Source: JACRCT01 sp049841135 (GTDB lineage Bacteria > Myxococcota > Myxococcia > Myxococcales > UBA5297). Taken from it: DNA of 64,000 nucleotides. This document shows, one piece after another, positions 45,729 to 55,327 of this stretch. Both the position numbers and the translations under genes were made by a program. The notes under the pieces were generated by a model. It was not told the DNA's origin. It worked only from the letters and a program-made list of their open reading frames with translations, and did no database searches. The first letter of the stretch is position 1. Each line of letters starts with the position of its first letter. The stretch is from NCBI GenBank assembly GCA_049841135.1, contig JASGHK010000004.1:2232001-2296000 (forward strand), given 5' to 3'.

Positions 45729-46064
45729 CGTGCTTCCTCCCCTTCTGTCTTGGCCCCACGTCCCTGCCGCGCCCCGACACCCCGAGCGTGTCGAGGGGCA
45801 GAGCCCAGTCTTTCGAACCGAAGTCTCCAGCCCGGCCTCGGCTCGGCGCTTCGCTTTCCTCCGAACCGAAGTTAGCTTTTCGCGGGGCGCACCCTAGTCG
45901 ATTCGAAGCGGACGAGCGAACGGCGTTTCGGGTATAAGGGGGCCTTCCGGTTCGTCGCACGGCATTCGCAGTGCGGGCCGGAGACGAGGTCGGGGCGGCC
46001 CCGGGGCAGCACTCTCGGGCACCCCTGCGCCCCATCGCAGCAAGAAGGCACGAGGTCCATTTCC
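45729..46064. other. Divergent intergenic region with short direct repeats
   Basis: The ~336 bp between gpsA (leftward) and the gene at 46065 (rightward) hold no coding frame that I believe. CGAACCGAAGT occurs twice, at 45814-45824 and 45862-45872, 48 bp apart. This may be a regulator site for one of the two divergent genes. A TATAAG near 45934 could be a -10 element for the rightward gene. Confidence 0.4.
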
Positions 46065-46616
46065 ATGGCGAAGCGCGACATCGACGACGACCGACCCAAG
46101 CGCTCCTGGCGGGAGATCGACAAGGGCCGCGACAAGGGCGGCAATCGCCAGCGCGCCAAGGAAGAGCGCGACCAGCAGCGCATGGAGCGCTCGCCCATGT
46201 ACGAGCAGTACAAGATGAAGGTCGCCAAGATGCTGGGCGGCGAAGAGATGCCGGACATGGTCCGCGAGAAGCTCGACCCGACCGGCGAGCTCAAGGCCCG
46301 CGACGAGCTGCTCAAGAAGATCAAGAAGGTCGGCACCGAAGACCGCAAGCAGTGGGCCGAGCTCGTCACCGAGTACGTCGGCAAGTTCGAGATGCCCGAC
46401 GACGCCTACCTGCTCGTCGACTGGCTCGACCACCCCAAGGACCGCGTCGTCGAGAAGAGCCTCAACCAGCTCGAGACCTTGGCCAGCGCAGGCGCCCTCG
46501 CCGGCTCCAAGTGCCCCAAGTCGATCGATCAGCGGCTGCGCGCGCTGGAGATGATGGGCACCGACCCGGACGTGCAGGCCAAGGCCAAGACGCTGCGCGA
46601 GCGGCTGCGCGCCTGA
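46065..46616 (+). CDS. Conserved-looking charged hypothetical protein
   Basis: This 183-residue soluble protein has no signal peptide or TM. The N-terminal ~45 residues are very charged and likely disordered (RSWREIDKGRDKGG). The rest is helical, with a compact C-terminal helical domain (LLVDWLDHPKDRVVEKSL, QRLRALEMMGTDP) that could be HEAT-like or an RNA/protein-binding module. I do not recognise the family. The hydrolase gene follows after 4 bp, so the two form an operon. Confidence 0.6.
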   Translation: MAKRDIDDDRPKRSWREIDKGRDKGGNRQRAKEERDQQRMERSPMYEQYKMKVAKMLGGEEMPDMVREKLDPTGELKARDELLKKIKKVGTEDRKQWAELVTEYVGKFEMPDDAYLLVDWLDHPKDRVVEKSLNQLETLASAGALAGSKCPKSIDQRLRALEMMGTDPDVQAKAKTLRERLRA

Positions 46617-46620
46617 CCCG

Positions 46621-47271
46621 ATGAACGCCGAGACACGCTGGGCTCCGCGCGCCGTCGAGATCGCCGTCTCGCACGGGAGGCTCGAGGGCTTGCTGCAGGA
46701 ACCTGGCTCCCCCACCTTCGCCGCGATCGCCTGCCACCCGCACCCGCTCCACGGCGGGACGATGAACAACAACGTGATCTACCGGGTCGCCCGCGCGCTC
46801 CACGACGCCGGCGCCGCGGTGCTGCGCTTCAACTTCCGGGGCGTCGGCCTGTCCACCGGCACGCACGGGGACGGTGTCGGCGAGCTGGAGGACGTGGCCG
46901 CGGCCGTCGACTTCCTCACCGCCCGGCATCCTTCCCTGCCTCTGTGGATCGCCGGGTTCTCGTTCGGCTCGCGCGTCGGGCTGGAGTTCGGCGCACGGGA
47001 CGCGCGAGTCGTGAAGCTGCTCGGCGTCGGGCTCGCGGTGGACCTCTACGACTACAAGCCCTTCCTGGTGCCGCTCACCAAGCCCAAGGCCTTCGTCCAG
47101 GCCGAGCACGACGAGTTCGGCGGGGCGGGCGCCATCGAGGCGCTCGTCTCCCTGGTCCCCGAGCCCAAGCGCCTGGAGATCGTCCCCGGAGCCTCGCACC
47201 TGTTCCCGAAGAAGCTCGTCGAGCTCGAGGCCGCCGCCGGTCGCTCCATCGAGTTCCTGAAGGGGCAGTAG
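46621..47271 (+). CDS. Alpha/beta hydrolase
   Basis: This 216-residue small alpha/beta hydrolase has the nucleophile elbow GFSFGS (Ser114), acid D164 (AEHDEF) and His193 (GASHLF), a complete catalytic triad. The CHPHPLHGGTMNNNV stretch (39-52) is typical of the small hydrolase group with an oxyanion-hole HPHP motif (YcfP/dienelactone-hydrolase-like, often annotated as CocE/NonD or YsgA-like). The substrate is unknown. It is coupled to the hypothetical gene upstream and convergent with the membrane protein gene at 47287. Confidence 0.82.
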   Translation: MNAETRWAPRAVEIAVSHGRLEGLLQEPGSPTFAAIACHPHPLHGGTMNNNVIYRVARALHDAGAAVLRFNFRGVGLSTGTHGDGVGELEDVAAAVDFLTARHPSLPLWIAGFSFGSRVGLEFGARDARVVKLLGVGLAVDLYDYKPFLVPLTKPKAFVQAEHDEFGGAGAIEALVSLVPEPKRLEIVPGASHLFPKKLVELEAAAGRSIEFLKGQ

Positions 47272-47286
47272 CACCCGCCGTCGGCA

Positions 47287-48870
47287 CTAGTCCTTCCACT
47301 GCAGCCACTTGCCTTGCGGCCAGGCGGCGATCTGCAGCTGAAGCTGACAGTCGCGCCGGAGCTTCTCCGACAGCGCGTCGACCGCTTCGGGCGGAGCGTT
47401 CGCCGCCACCAGCTGCGCGCAGCCCTTCGAGACCGTGCTGTCCTCGAACCCCGCGCGGAGCGTGCTCGCGAGATCCGGCGGGCTCCACGCGGCGATCATC
47501 GAACCGGCGAACAGGGCGCAGACGCCCAGCCCCGCGACGGTCCACGGCCAGTGCCGCAGCGCGGGGATCCACAGCACGCAGACGAGCGCCAGGACGGGGA
47601 CCAGGTTGATCGCGAAGCGCGGCACATAGTTGGTGCGCGTCAGCAGGGTCAGCGCCAGCCACTCGCCGATGATCACCGCGGCGGGAACGACCAGGCGCCT
47701 GCGGAATTCGGGATACCGGAGCGCCGAAGCCACGGTGAGCGCGACCGCCGACCCCACGGCTGCCCAGCCGGCGGGGCCGTACCACTCGGCCCCGGCGACC
47801 TTCGGGTAGTAGGCCAGGCGCGAGAGCCACCCGTCGACCGGTGCGTGGCTCTGGAACTCGAGGGTTGCCCAGCCGTGAGCCTCGAGCCGGTGCGTGAACG
47901 GCACCAAGAGCCACGCTCCCATCGGGACCAGCAGCCAGGCCCAGAGCGCGCGCAACCGCTGCGGCACCGACTCCGCGAGCGTCGCGCGAGAGCGCCACAG
48001 CTCGAGCTGCAGCCCCCAGAAGAGGACGAAGACCGTCCAGAACAGCGGGCCCGAGGCGCGACGCATCGAGATCGTGACGGACCCGAGCTGGTAGGCGAAG
48101 CCACCCCGGGCGGCCCAGTGCGCCAGCCCAACGCAGCCGAGCGCCACGGCCACGAGCACCCAGGTCGTCCAGCGCCTCAGCGCCGCCTTGCCTGCGGCGG
48201 CCAGGCCTCTCATCGCCCGGAGCTTGTCCTCGCGCGCCAAGAGCAACGCCTCGGTCCCGAGCACGGTCGCCGCGAAGATCACCCCGTACTGGATCTTGGT
48301 GTGGAACAGCAGGTTCCCCGCGAGGGCGAGCGGCGCCACGCTCGGCGCTGCGCCCGGCTCGCGCAGCCGCATCCAGGCGATGGTCGCCGCCAACGTCAAC
48401 AGCGCGGACTGCGCCTCGAGCATCGCCCCGGCCGCGTAGACGAGCAGCCCGGCATTGGCGAGCACCATCAGCGACGACAGCAGGAACGCCAGGAGCGCCT
48501 CGGTCGTCGTCCGCATCAGGTGCCAGCAGCCCCAGGCCAGCATCGGCAAGAGCAGCACGTAGGCGCCTACCGTCACCGCGCTCTCGACCTCGTACGACGG
48601 CCCCATCACGAGCTGCAGCGGCGCCGCCAGGACCATGCGCAGCGTCGGCCAGTGCGGCTGGAGCAACAGGACGCGCAGGAAGCGCAGCGGCTCGCCGTGC
48701 TGCAGCGCCCAGGCGGCTTCCAGGTCCTGCATCGCCCGGCCTGCCCCGTCCCAGCCGAAGGCGAAGCGCGTCTCGACCTCCATCAACCCGCTCCACAGCG
48801 CCTTCACCACCGCCAGCGGAGCGAGCGCGGCGGAGAGGATGAGGAAGTTGCGGGGAAGTCGGGAGTCCAT
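47287..48870 (-). CDS. Polytopic membrane protein, possible GT-C type
   Basis: The product is 527 residues with ~10-12 TM helices. A periplasmic-type loop after the first TM (GLMEVETRFAFGWDGAGRAM) includes acidic residues near where GT-C glycosyltransferases place their catalytic Asp, and the C-terminus is a soluble tail of ~70 residues with three Cys. No family is identifiable with confidence. It follows the next membrane protein gene (48884) after 13 bp and has exactly the same length (527 aa), although the two are not obviously similar in sequence. Confidence 0.5.
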   Translation of the reverse strand: MDSRLPRNFLILSAALAPLAVVKALWSGLMEVETRFAFGWDGAGRAMQDLEAAWALQHGEPLRFLRVLLLQPHWPTLRMVLAAPLQLVMGPSYEVESAVTVGAYVLLLPMLAWGCWHLMRTTTEALLAFLLSSLMVLANAGLLVYAAGAMLEAQSALLTLAATIAWMRLREPGAAPSVAPLALAGNLLFHTKIQYGVIFAATVLGTEALLLAREDKLRAMRGLAAAGKAALRRWTTWVLVAVALGCVGLAHWAARGGFAYQLGSVTISMRRASGPLFWTVFVLFWGLQLELWRSRATLAESVPQRLRALWAWLLVPMGAWLLVPFTHRLEAHGWATLEFQSHAPVDGWLSRLAYYPKVAGAEWYGPAGWAAVGSAVALTVASALRYPEFRRRLVVPAAVIIGEWLALTLLTRTNYVPRFAINLVPVLALVCVLWIPALRHWPWTVAGLGVCALFAGSMIAAWSPPDLASTLRAGFEDSTVSKGCAQLVAANAPPEAVDALSEKLRRDCQLQLQIAAWPQGKWLQWKD

Positions 48871-48883
48871 CGCGGCGCGCAGC

Positions 48884-50467
48884 CTAATCGGTCAGACGAA
48901 AGAGCGCCGCTTTCCCGAACGCACACAGCGGCGGGCCGGTCGGCGATGGGCGGTCGAGCGGCGTCCCGTACCGCAGCCGCTCCCCAACGAACCGGTAGGT
49001 GGAGCGGCGGGCCGGCTGGGTGCGGATCTCGTCGTTGAGCGTGATGTGCGGATGCGCCGCGGTCACGGCGATCCCGGCCAGCGCCGGGATCCACTGCGAG
49101 GCGTCGCCGTACGCGCCTTCGACCACGTCGGAGGGGGGAACCCGGGTCCGGACGCACTCGATGGCGGCGAGGTCGTTCGCCGTCGCCATGGGGATCGCCC
49201 GCTGGTAGGTCCGCACGCTCATCACCGCTGCAGTGACGGCCAGGACCAGGAACGCGCCTCTCGCCAAGACCGGAAGGCGTCCGTCGAGGCGCTCGAACGC
49301 CGACCCGACCAGAGGAACGGTCGCCACCAGGAGCAGCGGCGCGAAGCGGGCCGGATAGAAGAGCAACCCGACGCCTGGGAGCAGGGGGCCGATGGCGAGC
49401 ACGGCCCCCACCGCCACCACCGCCAGCGCCATCCCTGCGATCGGCCGCCAGAGACGCGCAGCGGCCACGACGAGCGCGGCGGCTGCGACGGTCACCGTCC
49501 AGGCGACCCCCAGGCGCTGCGCCATCCCTCTCCAGACTTCGACCGGGAAGAGCGCCGCGGGCCCGCGCAGCACGGCTTCGACGTTCCGCTGATAGTCGGC
49601 GATCCACGCCGCCTCCGCGGCCGAGACCTGGGGCCCGCCGACCGACAGGGCGAGCAGGCCGGCGCCGAACGCCAAGAGCGCGACGGCTGCCGCGGCCATC
49701 CCCTTGCGCGTCGGGCGGCCCAGCATCGGCAACCCCGCCACCGAGAGAGCCCCTGCCAGCGCTCCCGCCGGATGCGTCGCCGCCGCACCGAGCAGGAAGA
49801 ACGAAGCTCCGGCGGCGGACCGCACAGCCAGCGACCCGCCGGATCCGGACCAGGAAGCGCCGAGCTGCGCCACCGCGAAGAGCGCGAGCCCGAAGGCCAT
49901 CGCCGTCGGGTTGCCGCCCCAGTCGAAGAAGCTCTGCGGCGACTTGGAGGCCAGCACCGCCACGGTGGCCAGCGCGAACGGCCAGCGCGAGCGCACCACC
50001 GTCGTCAGGAACGCCGCGAGCCCGAGCAGCACGACCACGTGCGCCAGCCCGGAGGCCAAGAGGCTCGCCTTGGCGATTCCCAGAGCGGGCGCAGCCAGGG
50101 CGATCAGCGCCGCGAGGCCTCTGGGGTACAGCGCGACATTGACCGAGCCCCAGGCGGCCGAGAGCGCGTCGCTCGCCTCCAGCAGCGCCCGCGCGAGGGC
50201 GGCGTGCATCGCCATGTCGGCGCCGGGCGCGACGGCCATGGTCAGCAGCGGAAGCAGGAAGGCGAGCACCCCGGCGACCGCCATCAGCTCCAGGGGATGC
50301 ACCTTGGGCCGGCGCCTTCCCGGGCCCGCGAGCCACAGACCGACGACGAGGCCCGCCGCTCCGCCAGCGGCCAGCAGTCCCAGGCCCGCGCCTCGGAGGG
50401 GCGAGACGATCGCGACGCCCGACAGCGCGGCGCACGCCACCACCGACAGGGCCAGCCCGCGCCCCAT
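48884..50467 (-). CDS. Polytopic membrane protein (GT-C-like or DUF6541-like)
   Basis: This 527-residue protein has ~12 TM segments. Motifs APGADMAMHAALARALLE in an early loop and SFFDWGGNPTAMAFGLAL in the middle are similar in style to uncharacterised membrane proteins in Actinobacteria and Myxobacteria that carry an acidic metal-like loop. The C-terminal soluble part (FERLDGRLPVL, CVRTRVPPSDVVEGAYGDAS) ends at residue 527. Its role may be polymer or glycan handling, which is inference. It starts 1 base before the stop of the upstream gene at 50469, so translation is likely coupled. Confidence 0.5.
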   Translation of the reverse strand: MGRGLALSVVACAALSGVAIVSPLRGAGLGLLAAGGAAGLVVGLWLAGPGRRRPKVHPLELMAVAGVLAFLLPLLTMAVAPGADMAMHAALARALLEASDALSAAWGSVNVALYPRGLAALIALAAPALGIAKASLLASGLAHVVVLLGLAAFLTTVVRSRWPFALATVAVLASKSPQSFFDWGGNPTAMAFGLALFAVAQLGASWSGSGGSLAVRSAAGASFFLLGAAATHPAGALAGALSVAGLPMLGRPTRKGMAAAAVALLAFGAGLLALSVGGPQVSAAEAAWIADYQRNVEAVLRGPAALFPVEVWRGMAQRLGVAWTVTVAAAALVVAAARLWRPIAGMALAVVAVGAVLAIGPLLPGVGLLFYPARFAPLLLVATVPLVGSAFERLDGRLPVLARGAFLVLAVTAAVMSVRTYQRAIPMATANDLAAIECVRTRVPPSDVVEGAYGDASQWIPALAGIAVTAAHPHITLNDEIRTQPARRSTYRFVGERLRYGTPLDRPSPTGPPLCAFGKAALFRLTD

Positions 50468-50468
50468 G

Positions 50469-51254
50469 TCACCTCGCCTTGGCCAGGGCGCGCACCGCCG
50501 CCCGGACCAGCCGCGACACCTTGGCCGCCTGCTCCGGCGCGAGCGGCTGCTCCTCGTCGAGCCCCGCTTCCTCGAGGGCGTCCTCGATGTACTGGTCGAG
50601 CGCGGGCTCCGGCGCGTCCTTGGACTCCAGCTCGGCGCGGAACTCGCTCATCAGCACCGGACGGATGCGCGTGGTCTGCGCGAGCTCCATCATCGACCAG
50701 GCCTCGAAGGTCACCGTGTCGGCGGCGTCGGCGACGGCCAGGTCGCCCTCGGCCTCGAGCTGCAGCGCCTCGGTCAGCTCCGGCTGGGTGTTCACCCACT
50801 TGTGCAGCCAGCGCTCGGTGTCCTTCGCCGGCAGGTCGACCAGGTGCTTCCAGGCCGCCTCGACGAACTCGGGCGAGAGCGGTGGGCTCATCGGCTCGGG
50901 CGCGGGCGCGACCGCGCGCGCCTTGCCTTCCGGCCGGCCCTGGGGCTCGAGCGGACCGCCCGCCGCGACCCGGTCCCACAGTCCGAAGAGGTTGTCGTAG
51001 AGGCGCTTGGCGTCCATGGCGGAGGCGAAGCGCGGCTCGTCGTCGAAGAGGTCCGGGAACGCCTCGTCCGGCCCCACCTTGCCGGTCTGCGCGCTCTTGA
51101 AGAGCTCGATCACCTCGGACACCGCCACCGAGGCGCCGGAAGCCTTGAGCAGCCGCTGCAGCACGGCCTCGCCCTCGTAGACCCGGCCGAGCGGCCCCTG
51201 GGCCTCCCCCGCCGCTTCGCTGGCCTTTCGGTTCCTGTCGCTTCGCTTGGGCAT
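50469..51254 (-). CDS. Hypothetical acidic protein
   Basis: This is a 261-residue soluble protein. The ATG at 51254 starts MPKRSDRNRK; another ATG at 51290 is possible but adds twelve residues without a better ribosome site. The chain is helical and acidic in its C-terminal half (ELESKDAPEPALDQYIEDAL, DEEQPLAPEQ), with a Pro/Ala linker around residues 115-130. I cannot assign a family. It lies first in the operon with the two membrane proteins. It diverges from the large reductase gene at 51375 across 120 bp. Confidence 0.55.
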   Translation of the reverse strand: MPKRSDRNRKASEAAGEAQGPLGRVYEGEAVLQRLLKASGASVAVSEVIELFKSAQTGKVGPDEAFPDLFDDEPRFASAMDAKRLYDNLFGLWDRVAAGGPLEPQGRPEGKARAVAPAPEPMSPPLSPEFVEAAWKHLVDLPAKDTERWLHKWVNTQPELTEALQLEAEGDLAVADAADTVTFEAWSMMELAQTTRIRPVLMSEFRAELESKDAPEPALDQYIEDALEEAGLDEEQPLAPEQAAKVSRLVRAAVRALAKAR

Positions 51255-51374
51255 CGGAAGTCTCACTCTGGAGGTTGCGGACGGGCGCATCCTACCGCCG
51301 AGGCGGTCTTCGCGGGCGGGCGAACGAGGCGCTCACCTCTGGCCGGCTCGAGCCCCGCCGTTCATGATTCGCCC

Positions 51375-54300
51375 ATGGAACCGGTTGGCGGGATCACCCC
51401 CTCCGAGGCGGAGCTGATGGCTGCGCTCGCGCGCCGCGCCCTCGTCGCGACCGTCGACGGCGGCCCGCCCGTCCAGGCCTGCGACGAACCGGCGGGGTTC
51501 AGCGTGGAGCTGGCCAGCGACTCCGACGAGGTCCTTCTCGTCCTTCATCTGCGCGGCGCCAAGGCAACCCTCGCCCTCGCTCCGGAGCCCGAAGCGAGCC
51601 ACCGCTGGCGGTCCCGTTGGCAGCTCGAAGTCCGTCGCGAAGGAACGGGGGAGCACTGGCTGCTCGACCCGGGCGACGAGGCGGTCACCATCCCCGACCC
51701 TCGCCGAGGCCGGCTCGTCTGCCACCTCAGGAGCCGGCGCCTCGCGCTCCGGCGTGACCTCGACCAGACCTCGCAGACCATTCCGCTCGAGGACGTCGCG
51801 TTCGGTCGGTCTTCCCGCCAGTCATCGGCGCGGCCACCCGCGCCTGCGCCCTTGCGTCCCTGGGCCTCGCCCACCGAACCGGAGCCTCATCCCTGGTGGG
51901 AGCTGGATCTCGACCGCACGCTCTTCATTGCGTTCGTTCGCATCGACCTCGGGGAATTGCCTGCGGGTTCGGAAGTGGAGCTTCGCTGCTCGGGTATCCG
52001 GCGCCCGGACGGCAGCGATGCGCCGGCCCCCACGTGCGCCAGCCCGGAGGTGCACCGCGAGGGCGAGCGCGCATGGGTCGAGTGGGAGCCCGGGGTCGTC
52101 GCGCGTCACGTGCGCGTCTCTCTGCAGCCGCCAGCGGGGACGCAGGTCAGCCTCGCCGTGAACGGAGCAGAGGTCCTCGCCGCGGAGCTGGACGGTGCGG
52201 ACCTGGCGGACACGCTCCGGCGTGCCTTCGCCCTTCACCGCGACCGCGCGCTCTTCGTCGACCCCATGCGACCGGACGACGGCGAGTCCGCGCTCACCTA
52301 CGCAGCGGTGTGGCGAGGCGCTTGCCAGCTCTCGGGTTTCCTCGCCCGCCAGTTGGAGAAGAGGCCGCGCCCCCGGCCCGTCTTCTCCGCGGTCTGTCGG
52401 AACCGGCCCGAATGGTTCATGGGCTATCTGGCGGCGCTCGAGCGCGGCTACCTGTTCGCCCCGCTCGCGCCGGCGCCCACCGACACGCTCGAGCACGCGC
52501 TCGCCGACCTCGACCCCGACATCGTCCTCTGTGACCGGGCCCAAGCCGACCAGGTCGCTCGTTGTGCCCCCAAGGCCCTGCTGATCGTCTGTGACAGCGC
52601 CGAGCGAGCTCGGCGTCGCGTCGGCTTCTCCGCGCTGCCCCGCTCTCGTGGCCGGATCCCGGCGCCGGCGCGGCCGGCGGAGGACGCCCCGTTCCTCGTG
52701 CTGTTCACGAGCGGCTCCACTGGCAGGCCCAAAGGTGCCGTACGCTCCTTCGCGCAGGTGCACCTCGAGATCACCAGCGAGGGCATCGGCTCTCCGCCTC
52801 GGCACCTCTCCTTCCAGCCGTTGGCCCACCTGACGGAGTGTTTCCCGACCTACCTCGTGCACGGCGGCACCATCGCTTTCTCGCGTGGCGGTCAGCACGT
52901 CCTCGAAGAGATCCGCGCCTTCGAGCCGAGCCTTCTGGGAGCGCCTCCGAGGCTGTTCGAGCTGGTGAGAGCCCGCGCCCTGCGGCGCGTGCACGAGCTC
53001 CTTGCCCACCGCCCGCAAGCCCCTCGCGAAGAGGCCGAGGCCATCGCTCTGCGCGAGGCTCGAGACTCTTTCGGGCGCCGGCTGGCGGCCGTCAGCGTCG
53101 GCAGTGCCCCGGTGAGTCCAGAGCTGCTGGGCTTCCTCCGCCGCTGCTTCTCCGACCTCTGGGTGGGCGAGAGCTACGGCTCTACCGAGGCGGGCACCAT
53201 CGCCGTGGACGGGCAGCCCCCGTCAGGCGTCGACGTGAAGCTCGTTCCCATCGCCGGAGCGCTCCCGCCAGCCCCTGACGCCCCCGAGCGCGGCGAGGTC
53301 TTCGTCCGCTCTCCGCACGCCATCCTCGGGTACTGGGAGGGGCCGTCGCGACGCGTCAGTTCCGCCGCCGACCCGGACGGCTACGTGCCGACCGGCGACC
53401 TGGGCGAGCGCGGAGCCGACGGCAGGATTCGGGTCATCGGCCGCCTCGGCGCCACCGTCAAGCTCTCCCGCGGCGAGTTCGTCTGCCCCGATCGCATCGA
53501 GGCAGCGTTGGCCGGCGCGACCCTCGTCGACCGGGTCTTCGTCGTCGCCGAGGCCGGTGCCGCCTCCGTCGAAGCCGTCGTCATTCCGGAACCGGACGGC
53601 CTCCGCTGCCTCCTTGGGAGCGAAGGCGACCTCCCGCTGAGCGTCCTGGTGGCCGACCCGCGTGCATCGGCGGCGGTTCTCGCCGAGCTCGCTCGGCATG
53701 GTGCAGCCGCAGGCCTGGCGCCCTATGAGGTGCCGGCCCGCGTCATCCTCGAATCGACCCAGTGGACGGCCGAGAACGAGCTTTTGACCTCGAGCGGGAA
53801 GCTGGCGCGCCAGGCGCTTCGGAGCCGATACGCCCAGCGGCTCGCGATGCCACCGTCCACCGCCGAGCCGACACGCACGGCCCTCCCCGCTGCGCCGGAC
53901 CCGACGCTCGCGAGAGTGCTGAGCGTGGCGTCGCGAGTCCTGGGCCGGCCGGTCTGTTCGAATGATTCGATCTTCCAGGCGTGCGACTCCCTCGCCCTTG
54001 CCGAGCTGCACGCGGCGCTCTGCGCCGAATTCGGCCAGGACTTGCCCATGGCCTGGCAAGCCGGCGGCACCTTCGGCGCATTCGCAGCGCGGCTCGACCC
54101 ATTCTCGAAGGAGCCACCCCGCGCTGCCTCGGCCCTCGCCGATGCCTCGCTGCCCGTGCCGCGAAGCCGTCTGCCAAAGCCACGCCAGGGCGGCGCGATT
54201 CTTCTCACCGGTGCCACCGGGTTCCTCGGCGCCCACCTCCTGGAAGCGCTGCGCGCTGACGGAAGGCACGCCGTCGTGGCGCTGGTCAGGGCCAAGGACG

Positions 54301-55247
54301 AAGCTTCGGCCTCAGCGCGTCTCGCCCACGCGCTCGAGACCTGGAACATCCCGCCGGCTGCCGGCCGAGACGTCGTCGTGCTCCCTGGAGACCTGGCGGA
54401 GCCGCACCTCGGCCTCCCGCCGGCATGCAGGAAGGCGCTCGACTCGGTCGGGGAGGTCCTCCACGCCGGCGCACTCGTCAACTGGGTGCTCCCCTACCCG
54501 GCGATGCGCGCGCCCAACGTCGTCGGCACGCTGAACCTGCTCGAGCTGGCCGCCGACCACGGTTGGCGTTTCCACCACGTCTCCACCCTCTCGACCGCGC
54601 CGCTGCAGGGTGATGAAGACTCTCTGCTGCCCTTCGAAGCCCTCGCGGAGTCGACGGCCTACGCCCAGTCGAAGTGGGTCGCCGAGTCGCTCGTCCGCCG
54701 CGCCGGCGCGACCGGCCTCGAGACCTCCGTCTACCGGCCGGGGATGATCTCCGGTGACTCCCGGCGTGGAGTCGGCAACCCGGACGACTTCGTCCATCGC
54801 TACTTGAGCGGCTGCGCCGAGCTGGGCTGCTACCTCGACCTTCCGGACCTGCTGTTCGAGATGACCCCGGTCGACTTCGTGGCACGGGCCATCGTCTCCT
54901 TGCTGTCCCAGCCGCCGGGCCAGACGTTCCACCTCACCAACCTCCGCCAGTCCATGACCTACGCCGCCCTGGGGCGCGCCCTGGTCGCCTCGGGGCTCCG
55001 GCTGGCCGCAGTCGGCGCCTCCGACTTCCGCGCGAGAGTCGCCCGAGCGCCCAAGTCCCGCCTGGCGCCGCTCGCAGCCTTCCTCCATCCGGCCCCAGGC
55101 GTCCCTCCAGGCGCCTGGCCTTCGCAGCGGACTTCGACGCTGCTGGCTCGGCTGGGCGTCGCCTGTCCCGAAGTCGACGCGGCCGCCGTGGAGCGATCCG
55201 TCCGCTTCCTCGAGAGTCGGGGCCTCCTCCCACGGCGGTCCTCATGA
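51375..55247 (+). CDS. Carboxylic-acid-reductase-like enzyme: discoidin-like domain, adenylation, carrier, thioester reductase
   Basis: The product is 1290 residues. Residues ~1-165 are a unique region. Residues ~170-265 look like an F5/8-type C (discoidin) beta sandwich: RQSS upstream, WWELDLDRTLF, ARHVRVSLQP, then SLAVNGAEVL. An AMP-forming adenylation domain follows (LFTSGSTGRPKG near 442, GESYGSTEAG near 597, PTGDLGERG near 670, SSGKLARQ near 805). A carrier domain has its phosphopantetheine Ser in CDSLALAEL near 870. An NAD(P)H reductase domain starts ILLTGATGFLGAHLL near 940 with active-site Tyr and Lys in STAYAQSKWVAE. The order A-T-R is that of carboxylic acid reductases and of lone NRPS reductase modules; it should activate an acid and release aldehyde or alcohol. 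Substrate unknown. The start at 51375 is chosen by family content; the frame runs open far upstream by chance. Confidence 0.82.
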   Translation: MEPVGGITPSEAELMAALARRALVATVDGGPPVQACDEPAGFSVELASDSDEVLLVLHLRGAKATLALAPEPEASHRWRSRWQLEVRREGTGEHWLLDPGDEAVTIPDPRRGRLVCHLRSRRLALRRDLDQTSQTIPLEDVAFGRSSRQSSARPPAPAPLRPWASPTEPEPHPWWELDLDRTLFIAFVRIDLGELPAGSEVELRCSGIRRPDGSDAPAPTCASPEVHREGERAWVEWEPGVVARHVRVSLQPPAGTQVSLAVNGAEVLAAELDGADLADTLRRAFALHRDRALFVDPMRPDDGESALTYAAVWRGACQLSGFLARQLEKRPRPRPVFSAVCRNRPEWFMGYLAALERGYLFAPLAPAPTDTLEHALADLDPDIVLCDRAQADQVARCAPKALLIVCDSAERARRRVGFSALPRSRGRIPAPARPAEDAPFLVLFTSGSTGRPKGAVRSFAQVHLEITSEGIGSPPRHLSFQPLAHLTECFPTYLVHGGTIAFSRGGQHVLEEIRAFEPSLLGAPPRLFELVRARALRRVHELLAHRPQAPREEAEAIALREARDSFGRRLAAVSVGSAPVSPELLGFLRRCFSDLWVGESYGSTEAGTIAVDGQPPSGVDVKLVPIAGALPPAPDAPERGEVFVRSPHAILGYWEGPSRRVSSAADPDGYVPTGDLGERGADGRIRVIGRLGATVKLSRGEFVCPDRIEAALAGATLVDRVFVVAEAGAASVEAVVIPEPDGLRCLLGSEGDLPLSVLVADPRASAAVLAELARHGAAAGLAPYEVPARVILESTQWTAENELLTSSGKLARQALRSRYAQRLAMPPSTAEPTRTALPAAPDPTLARVLSVASRVLGRPVCSNDSIFQACDSLALAELHAALCAEFGQDLPMAWQAGGTFGAFAARLDPFSKEPPRAASALADASLPVPRSRLPKPRQGGAILLTGATGFLGAHLLEALRADGRHAVVALVRAKDEASASARLAHALETWNIPPAAGRDVVVLPGDLAEPHLGLPPACRKALDSVGEVLHAGALVNWVLPYPAMRAPNVVGTLNLLELAADHGWRFHHVSTLSTAPLQGDEDSLLPFEALAESTAYAQSKWVAESLVRRAGATGLETSVYRPGMISGDSRRGVGNPDDFVHRYLSGCAELGCYLDLPDLLFEMTPVDFVARAIVSLLSQPPGQTFHLTNLRQSMTYAALGRALVASGLRLAAVGASDFRARVARAPKSRLAPLAAFLHPAPGVPPGAWPSQRTSTLLARLGVACPEVDAAAVERSVRFLESRGLLPRRSS

Positions 55248-55327
55248 CTCTCGCGCCGTCGGGTTCCAGAAGGCGCGGCTGAGAGCACTTCAGCCGCTGT
55301 GGTGCGCCGCGCGCCTGGACGTTAGAC

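Noticed and set aside
49704..51374. Upstream extension of the carboxylic-acid-reductase-like gene
   Set aside because: It would run antisense through three leftward genes; the recognisable content begins at the ATG at 51375.
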